Below, piece after piece: positions 43,255-52,247 of a stretch of 64,000 bases of DNA. The notes under the pieces are model-generated. The model made no database searches. It saw only the letters and a program-made list of their open reading frames with translations, and was not told the origin of the DNA. The stretch lies in contig JAEXYH010000098.1 of the NCBI GenBank assembly GCA_023451735.1, positions 1-64,000 on the forward strand, written 5' to 3'. Numbering within the stretch: position 1 is the stretch's first letter; each line of letters begins with the position of its first letter. Position numbers and translations under genes: made by a program. The stretch comes from Pseudomonadota bacterium (GTDB taxonomy: Bacteria; Pseudomonadota; Alphaproteobacteria; Rhizobiales; Rhizobiaceae).

Positions 43255-44832
43255 ATGCCGCATGAAGCAAGCGTACTCACGAAACTGGACGGGCTCCTGA
43301 GTGCTCCCATAACATGGACGAACTGGGTCAAGGACCCGAATGTCCTTGCGTTTCTGTCAGACCTGCAAGCGAATATTCTCAAGGGACATGGTCGTGATCA
43401 CACGGCAAATGTCTTCGTCAGCTTCGACGGAATGAAACCGGAGGAGATAGCCGGTCTGCTGACGAAGCTCTCGTTCTCCGTCACGTCGGCTCTCGATCAG
43501 CTTCGTTCGGCCGCCGCGTTCAAATCCGTCGGCATCAGCGGAGGACGGGTCGTCTGTATGTTCCTGGCCGCATCCGGATACGTCAAGCTCGGTGCAAGCA
43601 ACCCGCCTTCCGACCCGGCCTTCAAAAAGGGAATGCGTGGTCGCGGGGCGCTCGATCCCTTGCCGTTCCCAAGTATCAACACGAGTCTCCCTGGCCTCAA
43701 CGATCCTCCGCCGAAGGATTGGGAGCAGGGCGGTGCCTGGGCCGTGAAAAATCCGCCACCCGACGCCATGGTTCTCATCGCCGATGACAATGCAGAACTC
43801 GTCGCCGCCGCGGTGGCCGAGGTGAAGGCCTCTATCCGGGCCGAGGGTGCCCGTGTTCTGGGGGTTGATATCGGGCTCGCACAGCGACGCCGTCAGGCCA
43901 CCGGTGGAAATGTGAAGGGCGAGGGCATAGAGCATTTCGGATATGTAGACGGGCGCAGCCAGCCGCTGTTCCTGCAGGAGGATCTGGACCAGAACAAAGA
44001 GGAGCAATCCCGAAAAGCAGCTGAACTGGGAACGAATTGGCCCAAATGGGACGAAGAATTCGCACCGTCACAATTCATCGTCCAGGACCCGGCCAAGCGT
44101 ACGGCTTTCGGCTGCGGCAGCTATTTTGTTTATCGCAAGCTCGAGCAGGACGTCGAAGCTTTCAAAAGACGGGAGAGACAGCTGGCCGGATGGCTGGGGC
44201 TGAAAGGCGAAGCACGGGAAAGGGCAGGTGCCCTGGTCGTCGGCAGGTTCGAGGACGGAACTCCGGTCGTCCTGCATGACGAGGCCATCGGCGGCGATCC
44301 GACCAACAATTTCAACTATGATAATGATGTGGATGTGAAAAAGACGCTCTGTCCGTTCAAGGGACACATTCGCAAGACCAATCCGCGAACGGCCGGGGAT
44401 GCTCTCGAGCGCCGCCGGATCATGGCAAGGCGCGGGATCACCTATGGAGATCGCGCGCCGCGCGGAGAGGGAGACGACTTTCCCGAGGATGACCGTCCGT
44501 CGGGCAATGTCGGATTGCTGTTCATGGCCTATATGAATGACATCAACGAGCAGTTCGAGTTCACCCAGGCGGCTTGGGCCGGCAATCCGAATTTCAAGAA
44601 TCGGAACACCGGGATGGACGCAGTGATAGGCCAGAGGGAGAACGCATCCGGGACCGAGCAGACGAAATGGGTGGATGGGCACTCAGCAAAGGGGGGTGCA
44701 CCGCTTCTGTCTGCCTCGTTCGACTTCAAGACCGCGGTCGGACTTGTCGGCGGCGAATACTTCTTTGCGCCGTCGATCAGCTTTTTGCAGATGCCGCTGC
44801 CTCAGGTCGGTGTCGGACGACAGCAGGCTTGA
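43255..44832 (+). CDS. DyP-type heme peroxidase, long form
   Basis: Heme peroxidase of 525 residues. The distal motif GYVDGRSQP supplies the catalytic Asp (about residue 232), and CPFKGHIRKTNPR (about residues 367-379) carries the proximal His ligand and the distal Arg set, both family marks. The size fits the large bacterial C/D-type DyPs, rather than the short cytoplasmic B type. There is no signal peptide and no encapsulin gene beside it. It may oxidise aromatic compounds or handle peroxide in the cytoplasm. A strong AGGAGG site precedes the ATG by eight bases. Confidence 0.92.
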   Translation: MPHEASVLTKLDGLLSAPITWTNWVKDPNVLAFLSDLQANILKGHGRDHTANVFVSFDGMKPEEIAGLLTKLSFSVTSALDQLRSAAAFKSVGISGGRVVCMFLAASGYVKLGASNPPSDPAFKKGMRGRGALDPLPFPSINTSLPGLNDPPPKDWEQGGAWAVKNPPPDAMVLIADDNAELVAAAVAEVKASIRAEGARVLGVDIGLAQRRRQATGGNVKGEGIEHFGYVDGRSQPLFLQEDLDQNKEEQSRKAAELGTNWPKWDEEFAPSQFIVQDPAKRTAFGCGSYFVYRKLEQDVEAFKRRERQLAGWLGLKGEARERAGALVVGRFEDGTPVVLHDEAIGGDPTNNFNYDNDVDVKKTLCPFKGHIRKTNPRTAGDALERRRIMARRGITYGDRAPRGEGDDFPEDDRPSGNVGLLFMAYMNDINEQFEFTQAAWAGNPNFKNRNTGMDAVIGQRENASGTEQTKWVDGHSAKGGAPLLSASFDFKTAVGLVGGEYFFAPSISFLQMPLPQVGVGRQQA

Positions 44833-44848
44833 GATGAAAGTGATCCAG

Positions 44849-44885
44849 GCATGCGCTGTTTGTCGGACAGCGCATGCGCTTTATT
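44849..44885 (+). terminator. Bidirectional terminator between the peroxidase and aldo/keto reductase genes
   Basis: Perfect 11-base stem GCATGCGCTGT / ACAGCGCATGC with a seven-base loop, followed by GCTTTATT. It stands between two convergent stop codons. Confidence 0.8.
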
Positions 44886-44894
44886 CGGGAAATT

Positions 44895-45941
44895 TCAAAT
44901 CGGCATCGGATAGTGCCGGTGGACCTCGGCGATATCCGCCGTCGCCTCGTTCGACAGCGTCACGTCTGCTGCGCCGATATCCGTCTTCAACTGCTCCATC
45001 GTCGTGGCGCCGATGATGACGGAGGCCATGAAGGGGCGTGCCAGGCAGAAGGCGAGAGCCATCTGGGCCGGGTCGATCCCGTGTTTTGCGGCAACCTCGA
45101 GATAGGATTTGACCGCCGGTTCCTGCTTGGGCTGCAGGCGGCCGCCGAGGTTGGTGTTGATCGTCGCGCGTGAGCCGGCGGGACGGGCGCCGTCTAGGTA
45201 TTTGCCGGTCAGCAAGCCGGCGGCGAGTGGCGAATAAGCCATCAGGCCGACATCGCCGTGATGTGCGACCTCGGCGAGATCGAGATCGAAAGTGCGATAA
45301 AGCAGATTGTATTCGTTCTGGATCGAGGCGACGCGCGGCAGGGCTTTTTCCTCTGCCAGACGAAGATATTGCATCGTGCCCCAGGCGGTCTCGTTGGAAA
45401 GGCCGATGGCGCGGATTTTCCCGGCCTTTACCAGGTCGTCCAATGTCTGAAGCTTTTCCAGAATGTCGGCGACGGATTTTTCGCGGTTCTGCGTCGTGGC
45501 ATCGAAATCCCAGGAGTTGCGGAAATGGTAGTGGCTGCGGTTCGGCCAGTGGATCTGGTAGAGGTCGATATGATCAGTCTGCAGGCGTTTGAGGCTGGCA
45601 TCGACCGCTTCGCGGATCGTCGCCGCCTCGATGGGACGGCCCTGGCGGATATGTGGACGGCCGGCGCCGGCGATCTTCGTGGCAAGCACGATGTCGTCGC
45701 GCTTGGCTCGTTTCTTCAGCCATGTCCCGATATATTCTTCGGTGCGGCCGTAGGTTTCGCCGCTAACCGGCGTGGTCGGATAAAGTTCGGCCGTATCGAA
45801 AAAAATCACGCCGTGTTCGACAGCATAATCCATTTGGGCATGGGCTTCGGCTTCGGTGTTCTGTGTACCCCAGGTCATGGTGCCGAGGCAGATTTCCGAT
45901 ACGGAGAGATCCGTGCGGCCGAGTTTGTTGTATTTCATCAA
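44895..45941 (-). CDS. Aldo/keto reductase, Tas type
   Basis: NADPH-dependent oxidoreductase of 348 residues with a TIM-barrel fold. The start YNKLGRTDLSVSEICLGTMT, FFDTAELYP with the catalytic Asp and Tyr, and IDLYQIHWPNRS fit the AKR family and the Tas subgroup. Catalytic Lys and His lie in LATKIAGAG and QIHW. The natural substrate is unknown. It ends convergently with the peroxidase gene. Confidence 0.92.
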   Translation of the reverse strand: MMKYNKLGRTDLSVSEICLGTMTWGTQNTEAEAHAQMDYAVEHGVIFFDTAELYPTTPVSGETYGRTEEYIGTWLKKRAKRDDIVLATKIAGAGRPHIRQGRPIEAATIREAVDASLKRLQTDHIDLYQIHWPNRSHYHFRNSWDFDATTQNREKSVADILEKLQTLDDLVKAGKIRAIGLSNETAWGTMQYLRLAEEKALPRVASIQNEYNLLYRTFDLDLAEVAHHGDVGLMAYSPLAAGLLTGKYLDGARPAGSRATINTNLGGRLQPKQEPAVKSYLEVAAKHGIDPAQMALAFCLARPFMASVIIGATTMEQLKTDIGAADVTLSNEATADIAEVHRHYPMPI

Positions 45942-46037
45942 TGCAGTCCTGGATGAGGAGGCCGGGTGGGAGGGGCCGGAATGGGAGGCAAGGTGGGGGA
46001 CTTTAGCGCCCGGTTGATGAATCGCAAGGCCATCGCT

Positions 46038-46052
46038 CGATCAACTTGATCG
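46038..46052. promoter_or_regulatory. Palindrome upstream of fabD
   Basis: CGATCAA-C-TTGATCG, a 15-base palindrome exact apart from its centre, about 150 bases ahead of the fabD start in the 260-base gap after the aldo/keto reductase gene. It could be an operator for the fatty-acid genes; no known regulator is matched. Confidence 0.35.
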
Positions 46053-46201
46053 CCGGTCGCTAATTCGTCTCGAAGGGCTTCGACAAACCGCCACGCGGGC
46101 CGATTTGCTTTGGAATGGCGAGGCAGGTCCGGGGTGTCGCCCTTGACTCTCAAGGTTCAAATGTGAATGGAGAGGCAAACATAAGGGAAGGATCGTCCCC
46201 C

Positions 46202-47158
46202 ATGGGCACTTCATCTAGCATAGCATTCACCTTTCCCGGTCAGGGCAGCCAGGCCGTCGGCATGGGCAAGGATCTCGCGGAAACCTATCCGGAAGCCCGT
46301 GCGGTTTTCGAGGAAGTCGACGAGGCGCTCGGCCAGAAACTCTCTGATATCATGTGGAACGGCCCGGAAGAAACGCTGACGCTGACCGCCAACGCCCAGC
46401 CGGCGCTGATGGCGGTTTCCATCGCCACGATGCGCGTGCTTGAAGCGCGTGGCCTGAACCTCGCCGACAAGGTCGCCTATGTCGCCGGCCATTCGCTCGG
46501 CGAATATTCGGCTCTCTGTGCGGCCGGCACCTTCTCGCTGTCCGACACGGCAAAGCTGCTGCGCATCCGCGGTGATGCCATGCAGTCGGCTGTTCCGGTA
46601 GGCCAGGGCGCCATGGCCGCGATCATCGGCCTTGAGCATGGTGACGTAGACGCTATCTGCGCGGAAGCCAAGGCTGAAGGCGTCTGCCAGATCGCCAACG
46701 ACAATGGCGGCGGTCAGCTTGTCATCTCCGGCTCCAAGACCGCCGTCGAAAAGGCAGCGGCCCTTGCGACCGAAAAGGGCGCCAAGCGTGCCATCATGCT
46801 GCCGGTCTCCGCTCCCTTCCATTCCGACCTGATGGCACCGGCCGCCGACGCCATGCGTCACGCGCTGGCCAAGGTTGAAAAAAAGAGCCCGGTCGTGCCG
46901 GTCGTGGCCAATGTTCGTGCCGCCCCGGTTTCCGATGCCGAGGAGATTGCAGGCCTGCTGGTTACCCAGGTCACCGGTCAGGTCCGCTGGCGCGAAACGG
47001 TGGAATGGTTCGGCCAGAACGGCGTGACCACGCTTTATGAAATCGGCTCCGGAAAGGTCCTGACGGGTCTTGCCCGCCGCATCGACAAGAATATTTCCGG
47101 TGTAGCCGTCAACACCCCGGCCGATATCGATGCGGCGATTGCCGCCATTCTCGGCTGA
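46202..47158 (+). CDS. fabD: Malonyl-CoA:acyl carrier protein transacylase
   Basis: Transfers malonyl groups from CoA to ACP at the start of fatty acid elongation. The protein has 318 residues with active Ser98 in GHSLGEYS, FPGQGSQ at residues 11-17 and the catalytic His in APFHSDLM. The ATG at 46202 follows an AAGGA site nine bases upstream and gives the family start; the longer reading begins in the promoter region. It opens the fabD-fabG-acpP-fabF cluster. Confidence 0.97.
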   Translation: MGTSSSIAFTFPGQGSQAVGMGKDLAETYPEARAVFEEVDEALGQKLSDIMWNGPEETLTLTANAQPALMAVSIATMRVLEARGLNLADKVAYVAGHSLGEYSALCAAGTFSLSDTAKLLRIRGDAMQSAVPVGQGAMAAIIGLEHGDVDAICAEAKAEGVCQIANDNGGGQLVISGSKTAVEKAAALATEKGAKRAIMLPVSAPFHSDLMAPAADAMRHALAKVEKKSPVVPVVANVRAAPVSDAEEIAGLLVTQVTGQVRWRETVEWFGQNGVTTLYEIGSGKVLTGLARRIDKNISGVAVNTPADIDAAIAAILG

Positions 47159-47176
47159 TTTCGGGTCGCGCGTCTT

Positions 47177-47253
47177 GAGTGGCGAATAGCGAACAGACTT
47201 TAGTCGCCTCGCTGCCGCCTCTTTCTACTCGCTATTCGCTACTCCCTATTCGC
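47177..47253. repeat. Inverted and direct repeats between fabD and fabG
   Basis: GAGTGGCGAATAGCGA (47177-47192) pairs with TCGCTATTCGCTACTC (47229-47244) with one mismatch, forming a 16-base stem with a 36-base loop. The downstream arm is itself doubled: TACTCGCTATTCGC and TACTCCCTATTCGC stand in direct repeat. The element lies just before the fabG ribosome site. It resembles short tandem GC-balanced repeats found between rhizobial genes. Confidence 0.7.
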
Positions 47254-47273
47254 TCTTGAAAGAGGAACCCATT

Positions 47274-48011
47274 ATGTTTGATCTGACCGGCCGTAAGGCT
47301 CTCGTCACTGGTGCCACCGGTGGCCTCGGCGAAGAGATCGCCCGCCTTCTCCATAAGCAGGGCGCCACCGTCGGCCTGCACGGCACGCGCGTCGAGAAGC
47401 TGGAAGCGTTGGCCGCCGAACTGGGCGAACGCGTCCATATCTTCCCGGCCAATCTTTCCGACCGCACTGAGGTCAAGGCGCTGGGCGAGAAGGCTGAGGC
47501 AGAACTCGGCGGCATCGACATCCTCGTCAACAATGCCGGCATCACCAAGGACGGTCTGTTCGTGCGCATGTCGGACGAAGACTGGGATGCTGTTCTGGAA
47601 GTGAATCTGACGTCGGTCTTCCGCCTGACGCGCGAACTGACGCACCCTATGATGCGTCGCCGCCATGGCCGTATCATTAACATTACATCGATCGTCGGCG
47701 TGACCGGTAATCCGGGCCAGGCCAACTACTGTGCCTCCAAGGCTGGCATGATCGGCTTCTCCAAGTCGCTCGCCCAGGAAATCGCCACCCGCAACGTGAC
47801 GGTCAACTGCGTGGCTCCCGGATTTATTGAAAGCGCCATGACCGGCAAGCTGAACGACAAGCAGAAAGAAGCGATCATGGGGGCTATCCCGATGAAGCGC
47901 ATGGGCGCCGGATCGGACATTGCAGCGGCTGTTCTCTACCTTGCTTCGGACGAGGCGGGCTATGTCACGGGCCAGACGCTGCACGTCAATGGTGGCATGG
48001 CAATGATCTGA
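47274..48011 (+). CDS. fabG: 3-oxoacyl-ACP reductase
   Basis: NADPH-dependent reductase of 245 residues for the first reduction in each fatty-acid cycle. It shows TGATGGLG (12-19), NNAG (86-89), Ser139, Tyr152 and Lys156 in the catalytic set (YCASK), and GFIESAMTGKL as the substrate loop. The ATG at 47274 has GAGGA upstream; a TTG at 47256 is in frame but unlikely. The repeat at 47177-47253 separates it from fabD. Confidence 0.97.
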   Translation: MFDLTGRKALVTGATGGLGEEIARLLHKQGATVGLHGTRVEKLEALAAELGERVHIFPANLSDRTEVKALGEKAEAELGGIDILVNNAGITKDGLFVRMSDEDWDAVLEVNLTSVFRLTRELTHPMMRRRHGRIINITSIVGVTGNPGQANYCASKAGMIGFSKSLAQEIATRNVTVNCVAPGFIESAMTGKLNDKQKEAIMGAIPMKRMGAGSDIAAAVLYLASDEAGYVTGQTLHVNGGMAMI

Positions 48012-48294
48012 TTGTCGGATTTGTTCGTAAAACCAGTGGAGAACAAGGGTTCTGCGCTGTGGGATGGAACAAATTCTGGCTTTTCGGAACAGTCAAACCG
48101 TGTTAATCGGGCCATGACTGTGAAAAGTCACCCTGAAATTCAGGTCGTCACATTGCGTGAGCAATGCTGTACGGAACCGGAAAAGGGGTGGCGGGGTTTG
48201 CCGACATCGGCACCCGAAAGGTGCAGTTGAAGGTTTAACAGGACGAGGGTGCCCTACCGGCATCCGGTGAAAGATAAAGGTCGAGGAAACCGAC

Positions 48295-48531
48295 ATGAGC
48301 GATATCGCAGAACGCGTTAAGAAAATTGTTATTGATCATCTCGGCGTCGATGCCGACAAGGTTGTTGAAGGCGCAAGCTTCATCGACGATCTGGGTGCGG
48401 ATTCGCTCGACACCGTCGAACTGGTCATGGCGTTCGAAGAAGAGTTCGGCGTTGAAATTCCGGACGACGCTGCTGACTCGATCCTGACTGTCGGCGACGC
48501 TGTCAAGTTCATCGAAAAGGCTCAGGCCTAA
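48295..48531 (+). CDS. acpP: Acyl carrier protein
   Basis: Small acidic protein of 78 residues that carries growing acyl chains on 4'-phosphopantetheine. The attachment Ser37 is in the exact motif GADSLDTVEL. Upstream, 283 bases without a gene hold short hairpins (CATTGC-GTGA-GCAATG at 48151-48166; CTGAAATTCAG at 48133-48143), suggesting a long leader and its own promoter. Two hairpins follow the gene. Confidence 0.98.
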   Translation: MSDIAERVKKIVIDHLGVDADKVVEGASFIDDLGADSLDTVELVMAFEEEFGVEIPDDAADSILTVGDAVKFIEKAQA

Positions 48532-48584
48532 TCGACGCATATTTGGGACGATCGCCCGCGTTTCGCGGGCATCGATCTCTCACG

Positions 48585-48609
48585 ACGGCCCGCTAGTTCG
48601 GGCCGTTTC
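48585..48609 (+). terminator. Hairpin terminator after acpP
   Basis: Stem ACGGCCCG / CGGGCCGT with a six-base loop, then TTTC. A second perfect hairpin GCCCGCG-TTT-CGCGGGC (48554-48570) precedes it. The weak T run suggests partial termination, leaving some read-through to fabF. Confidence 0.65.
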
Positions 48610-48648
48610 AGCAAATAGATCATGATAATACGGGGTGGGGCGCTGGCG

Positions 48649-49911
48649 ATGAGGCGTGTCGTTATCACCGGTACCGGCATGGTATCACCGCTTGGATGCG
48701 GAACGGAAGTTACTTGGCAGCGTATTCTCGGCGGCCAGAGCGGTGCAAGACTGGTCACCGAATTCGAAGTCGACGATCTGCCGGCAAAGATTGCCTGCCG
48801 TATCCCGGTCGGCGATGGCTCCGACGGCACATTCAATGCCGATCAGTGGATGGAGCCGAAAGAACAGCGCAAGGTCGATCCCTACATCCTCTACGGCATG
48901 GCCGCCGCCGATATGGCACTGGAAGACGCCGGCTGGCATCCTCAGACGGATGAAGACCAGATCATGACCGGCGTGATGATCGGCTCCGGCATTGGTGGTC
49001 TCGAAGGCATTGTCGAGGCGGGCTATACGCTGCGCGACAAGGGACCGCGCCGTATCTCTCCCTTCTTTATTCCCGGCCGCCTGATCAACCTCGTCTCCGG
49101 GCAGGTCTCGATCAAGCACAAGCTTCGTGGTCCCAACCACGCGGTCGTCACGGCTTGTTCCACCGGCGCGCACGCTATCGGTGACGCAGCCCGGCTGATC
49201 ATCTTCGGCGATGCCGATGTAATGGTTGCCGGCGGCGCTGAATCGCCGATCAGCCGTATCGGTCTCGCCGGTTTTGCCGCGTGCAAGGCGCTGTCGACAC
49301 AGCACAACGACGATCCGCAAAAAGCCTCGCGCCCATATGACCGCGACCGCGACGGTTTCGTCATGGGCGAGGGCGCCGGCGTCGTGGTTCTGGAAGAACT
49401 CGAACACGCCAAGGCGCGCGGCGCCAAGATCTATGCCGAAGTCGTCGGTTATGGTCTCTCGGGCGACGCTTTCCACATCACTGCACCGTCGGAAGACGGC
49501 GAAGGTGCCTTCCGCTGCATGACCATGGCGCTGAAGCGCGCCGGTCTGTCGGCCTCCGACATCGACTACATCAACGCCCATGGCACTTCGACAATGGCCG
49601 ACACGATCGAACTCGGCGCTGTCGAGCGTCTGGTCGGCAATGCGGCTTCCAAGGTTTCCATGTCGTCGACCAAGTCGGCGATCGGCCATCTTCTCGGCGC
49701 CGCCGGTGCCGTCGAGGCGATTTTCGCGACGCTGGCGATCCGCGACAATGTCGTGCCGCCGACCCTCAATCTCGACAATCCCGACGTCGAGACGGCAATC
49801 GATCTCGTGCCGCATCAGGCACGCAAGCGCGACGTCAACGTAGCGCTGTCGAACTCCTTTGGCTTCGGCGGCACCAACGCATCGCTCGTTCTGAAGCGCT
49901 ACGACGCGTAA
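48649..49911 (+). CDS. fabF: 3-oxoacyl-ACP synthase II
   Basis: Condensing enzyme of 420 residues. The nucleophile Cys170 is in VVTACSTGAHA, the two catalytic His in INAHGTST and SAIGHLLGAAG, and the glycine-rich C-terminus is SFGFGGTNASL. I chose the ATG at 48649, which gives the family start RRVVITGTGMVSPLG; an upstream Met adds nine residues. It is needed for elongation, including the temperature-linked step to vaccenate. Confidence 0.96.
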   Translation: MRRVVITGTGMVSPLGCGTEVTWQRILGGQSGARLVTEFEVDDLPAKIACRIPVGDGSDGTFNADQWMEPKEQRKVDPYILYGMAAADMALEDAGWHPQTDEDQIMTGVMIGSGIGGLEGIVEAGYTLRDKGPRRISPFFIPGRLINLVSGQVSIKHKLRGPNHAVVTACSTGAHAIGDAARLIIFGDADVMVAGGAESPISRIGLAGFAACKALSTQHNDDPQKASRPYDRDRDGFVMGEGAGVVVLEELEHAKARGAKIYAEVVGYGLSGDAFHITAPSEDGEGAFRCMTMALKRAGLSASDIDYINAHGTSTMADTIELGAVERLVGNAASKVSMSSTKSAIGHLLGAAGAVEAIFATLAIRDNVVPPTLNLDNPDVETAIDLVPHQARKRDVNVALSNSFGFGGTNASLVLKRYDA

Positions 49912-50026
49912 ATGTGATCGCCTCCATCGTCGGCTAGACGTCACTGTCCGGCCGGCACCATGTTCTGAACCTGCTTTTTGCCGTATTGCTTGGCCAAACA
50001 GCGGGCAATGATTCTGATTAGTGCAA

Positions 50027-51304
50027 ATGGGGGTGCGGTTGAGCAATTCCGATAATGGTAGCGAGCTTCCTCCCGGCGGTGGCAATGCTGGTGGTAACGC
50101 AGCCAACAACGGCAGCAGCCGCGGTCCCATCATTCCGAAGTCGCCAAATGAAGCTCTGAAGCCGGAGCGTGTCCCGGATCCGCCACGGCGTTCGAAGAAG
50201 GCGCGCAGCCAGGTCATCATCTTCTTCAATTTCGTGATGACGATGATCGTGCTCGTGTGCCTCGCCGGCGCTGCGATCTTCTATTATGCTCTGTCCACCT
50301 ATCACGGCCCTGGCCCGCTTCAGGCCAATACCAATTTCGTCGTGCGCGAAGGCGCTGGCATTGCCGAGATTGCCTCGAGCCTGGAGCGCAACGAGATTAT
50401 CGAGGACGCACGTGTATTCCGCTACGTGACGTCGGTTAACCTCGGTTACGCCGGCTCGGCCGAAAATCGCCGTAGCCTCAAGGCCGGCGAATACGAGATC
50501 AAGGCCCATGCCACGATGCAGGAGATCGCTGACCTGCTGGAATCGGGCAAGTCGATCCTTTACTCGATCTCCATGCCGGAGGGCCTGACGGTCCGTCAGA
50601 TGGCGCTGAGACTGAGGGAAGACACGATACTGGAAGGTGACCTGCCTGCCGATCTTCCCGGGGAAGGCAGTCTGCGGCCGGATACCTACAAGTTCTCCCG
50701 CGGAACCAATCGCGCCGAAATCCTGTCGCAGATGAATGCGGCCCAACAGAAGCTGGTCGATCAGATCTGGGAGAGGCGCGACCCCGATCTGCCGATCAAG
50801 ACGAAGGAAGAATTCGTCGTTCTGGCTTCGATTGTCGAGCGCGAGACCGGCAAGGATGACGAGCGCGCGCATGTCGCCTCGGTCTTCTTCAACCGGTTGC
50901 AGAAGGGCATGCGCCTTCAGTCCGACCCGACGATCGTTTACGGCATTTTCGGCGGCGATGGAAAACCGTCGGACCGCCCGATCTACCGGTCCGACCTGCA
51001 GAAAGAGACGCCTTACAATACCTACAAGATCAAGGGCCTGCCGCCGACTCCGATTTCCAATCCGGGCCGTGCGGCGCTTGAAGCCGTCGCCAATCCGTGG
51101 CGGACAAAGGATCTCTATTTCGTCGCCGACGGCACAGGCGGTCACGTCTTTGCACCGACGCTGGAAGAGCATAATGCCAACGTCAAGCGCTGGCGCAGGA
51201 TCGAGGCCGAGCGCAAGGCGGGTACAGCTGCTGCAAACCAAGCAGACGAGGTCGTTGATGGCCAGCCCGACGGCGCCGACGCCGAGAAACCGACCGGCAA
51301 CTGA
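50027..51304 (+). CDS. mltG: Endolytic transglycosylase MltG
   Basis: Membrane-bound peptidoglycan lytic enzyme that releases new glycan chains and so sets their length. The protein has about 425 residues: a disordered Gly/Asn-rich N-terminus, one membrane span at about 63-88 (IIFFNFVMTMIVLVCLAG), a LysM-like part (NFVVREGAGIAEIASSLE), and the YceG catalytic domain with the Glu of LASIVERETG. The start is ambiguous: ATG at 50027, a GTG at 50021, or a TTG at 50039 that has a GGGGG stretch six bases ahead. It follows fabF by about 115 bases, the usual rhizobial order. Confidence 0.93.
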   Translation: MGVRLSNSDNGSELPPGGGNAGGNAANNGSSRGPIIPKSPNEALKPERVPDPPRRSKKARSQVIIFFNFVMTMIVLVCLAGAAIFYYALSTYHGPGPLQANTNFVVREGAGIAEIASSLERNEIIEDARVFRYVTSVNLGYAGSAENRRSLKAGEYEIKAHATMQEIADLLESGKSILYSISMPEGLTVRQMALRLREDTILEGDLPADLPGEGSLRPDTYKFSRGTNRAEILSQMNAAQQKLVDQIWERRDPDLPIKTKEEFVVLASIVERETGKDDERAHVASVFFNRLQKGMRLQSDPTIVYGIFGGDGKPSDRPIYRSDLQKETPYNTYKIKGLPPTPISNPGRAALEAVANPWRTKDLYFVADGTGGHVFAPTLEEHNANVKRWRRIEAERKAGTAAANQADEVVDGQPDGADAEKPTGN

Positions 51305-51356
51305 CGAATGTTCTCGCCGCCGCGCCATGCGGCGGCACGCATATGGAGTAACTTGA

Positions 51357-52244
51357 ATGACATTGCAGTCGATGACCGGTTTCGCCCGCAGCGAAGGTGT
51401 CAGCGGGCGCAGCCGCTTCGTCTGGGAGCTGCGGTCGGTCAACGGCAAGGGACTGGATGTACGCCTGCGCCTGCCGCCTGGCCTTGAACGGCTGGAGCAG
51501 GATGTCCGCAAGCTGGCGGGCGAAAACCTGTCGCGTGGTAATATCCAGGCCTCTCTGTCTCTCTCCGTGGACGAAACGCGCATGGAAGCAGTGGTCAATC
51601 GTGATGCATTGGCGGCCGTTCTCGCGCTCCGTCACGAGCTTGGTGACGTCATCGACCCGTCGCCGCTCCGCCTCGATACGCTGATCTCGATCCGCGGCCT
51701 TGTCGATATCCGCGAGCAGGAGGATGGCGAGGACGCACTTCTCGCCCGCGACGCCGCGATCCTGTCCGGCCTGTCGACGGCTCTCGCGAACCTCAAGCGC
51801 ATGCGCGAGACGGAAGGGGCGGCACTGCGTGCCGTACTGGCGGCGCATGTGGCCCGCATCGCGGAACTGACCCATATCGTCGAGACCGATCCGTCCCGTT
51901 CGCCGGAAGAGATTGCACGCCGCCTGAACCTGCAGCTAGACCAGATCATGCAGGACAAGGCAGGCCTGGATCGCGACCGGCTTTATGCCGAAGTGGCGCT
52001 GCTTGCGACCAAGGCTGACCTGCGCGAAGAGGTCGACCGGCTGAAGGCGCATGTGGCCGCGGTTGGTGAGCTTCTGGAAAAGGGTGGGCCGATCGGCCGC
52101 AAGCTCGACTTCCTTGCACAGGAATTTAACCGGGAATCGAATACCATCTGTTCCAAATCCAATTCCGCTGCTGTAACGGCTGCAGGCATCGAACTGAAAG
52201 TCGTCATCGACCAGTTCCGCGAACAGGTCCAGAATCTGGAGTAA
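51357..52244 (+). CDS. YicC/YloC family endoribonuclease
   Basis: Protein of 295 residues, a stress-related RNase family. It has the N-terminal family start SMTGFARSEG, the stretch WELRSVNGKGLDVRLRLPPG, and the C-terminal DUF1732 part (GRKLDFLAQEFNRESNTIC). The stop is followed after three bases by gmk, so both are translationally linked. The mltG-yicC-gmk order is conserved in rhizobia. Confidence 0.94.
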   Translation: MTLQSMTGFARSEGVSGRSRFVWELRSVNGKGLDVRLRLPPGLERLEQDVRKLAGENLSRGNIQASLSLSVDETRMEAVVNRDALAAVLALRHELGDVIDPSPLRLDTLISIRGLVDIREQEDGEDALLARDAAILSGLSTALANLKRMRETEGAALRAVLAAHVARIAELTHIVETDPSRSPEEIARRLNLQLDQIMQDKAGLDRDRLYAEVALLATKADLREEVDRLKAHVAAVGELLEKGGPIGRKLDFLAQEFNRESNTICSKSNSAAVTAAGIELKVVIDQFREQVQNLE

Positions 52245-52247
52245 GAG

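Noticed and set aside
48685..50229. 514-residue open frame on the minus strand
   Set aside because: Opposite fabF and the start of mltG; both of those have full family motifs.
50018..51598. 526-residue open frame on the minus strand
   Set aside because: Antisense to mltG and yicC; no domain seen.
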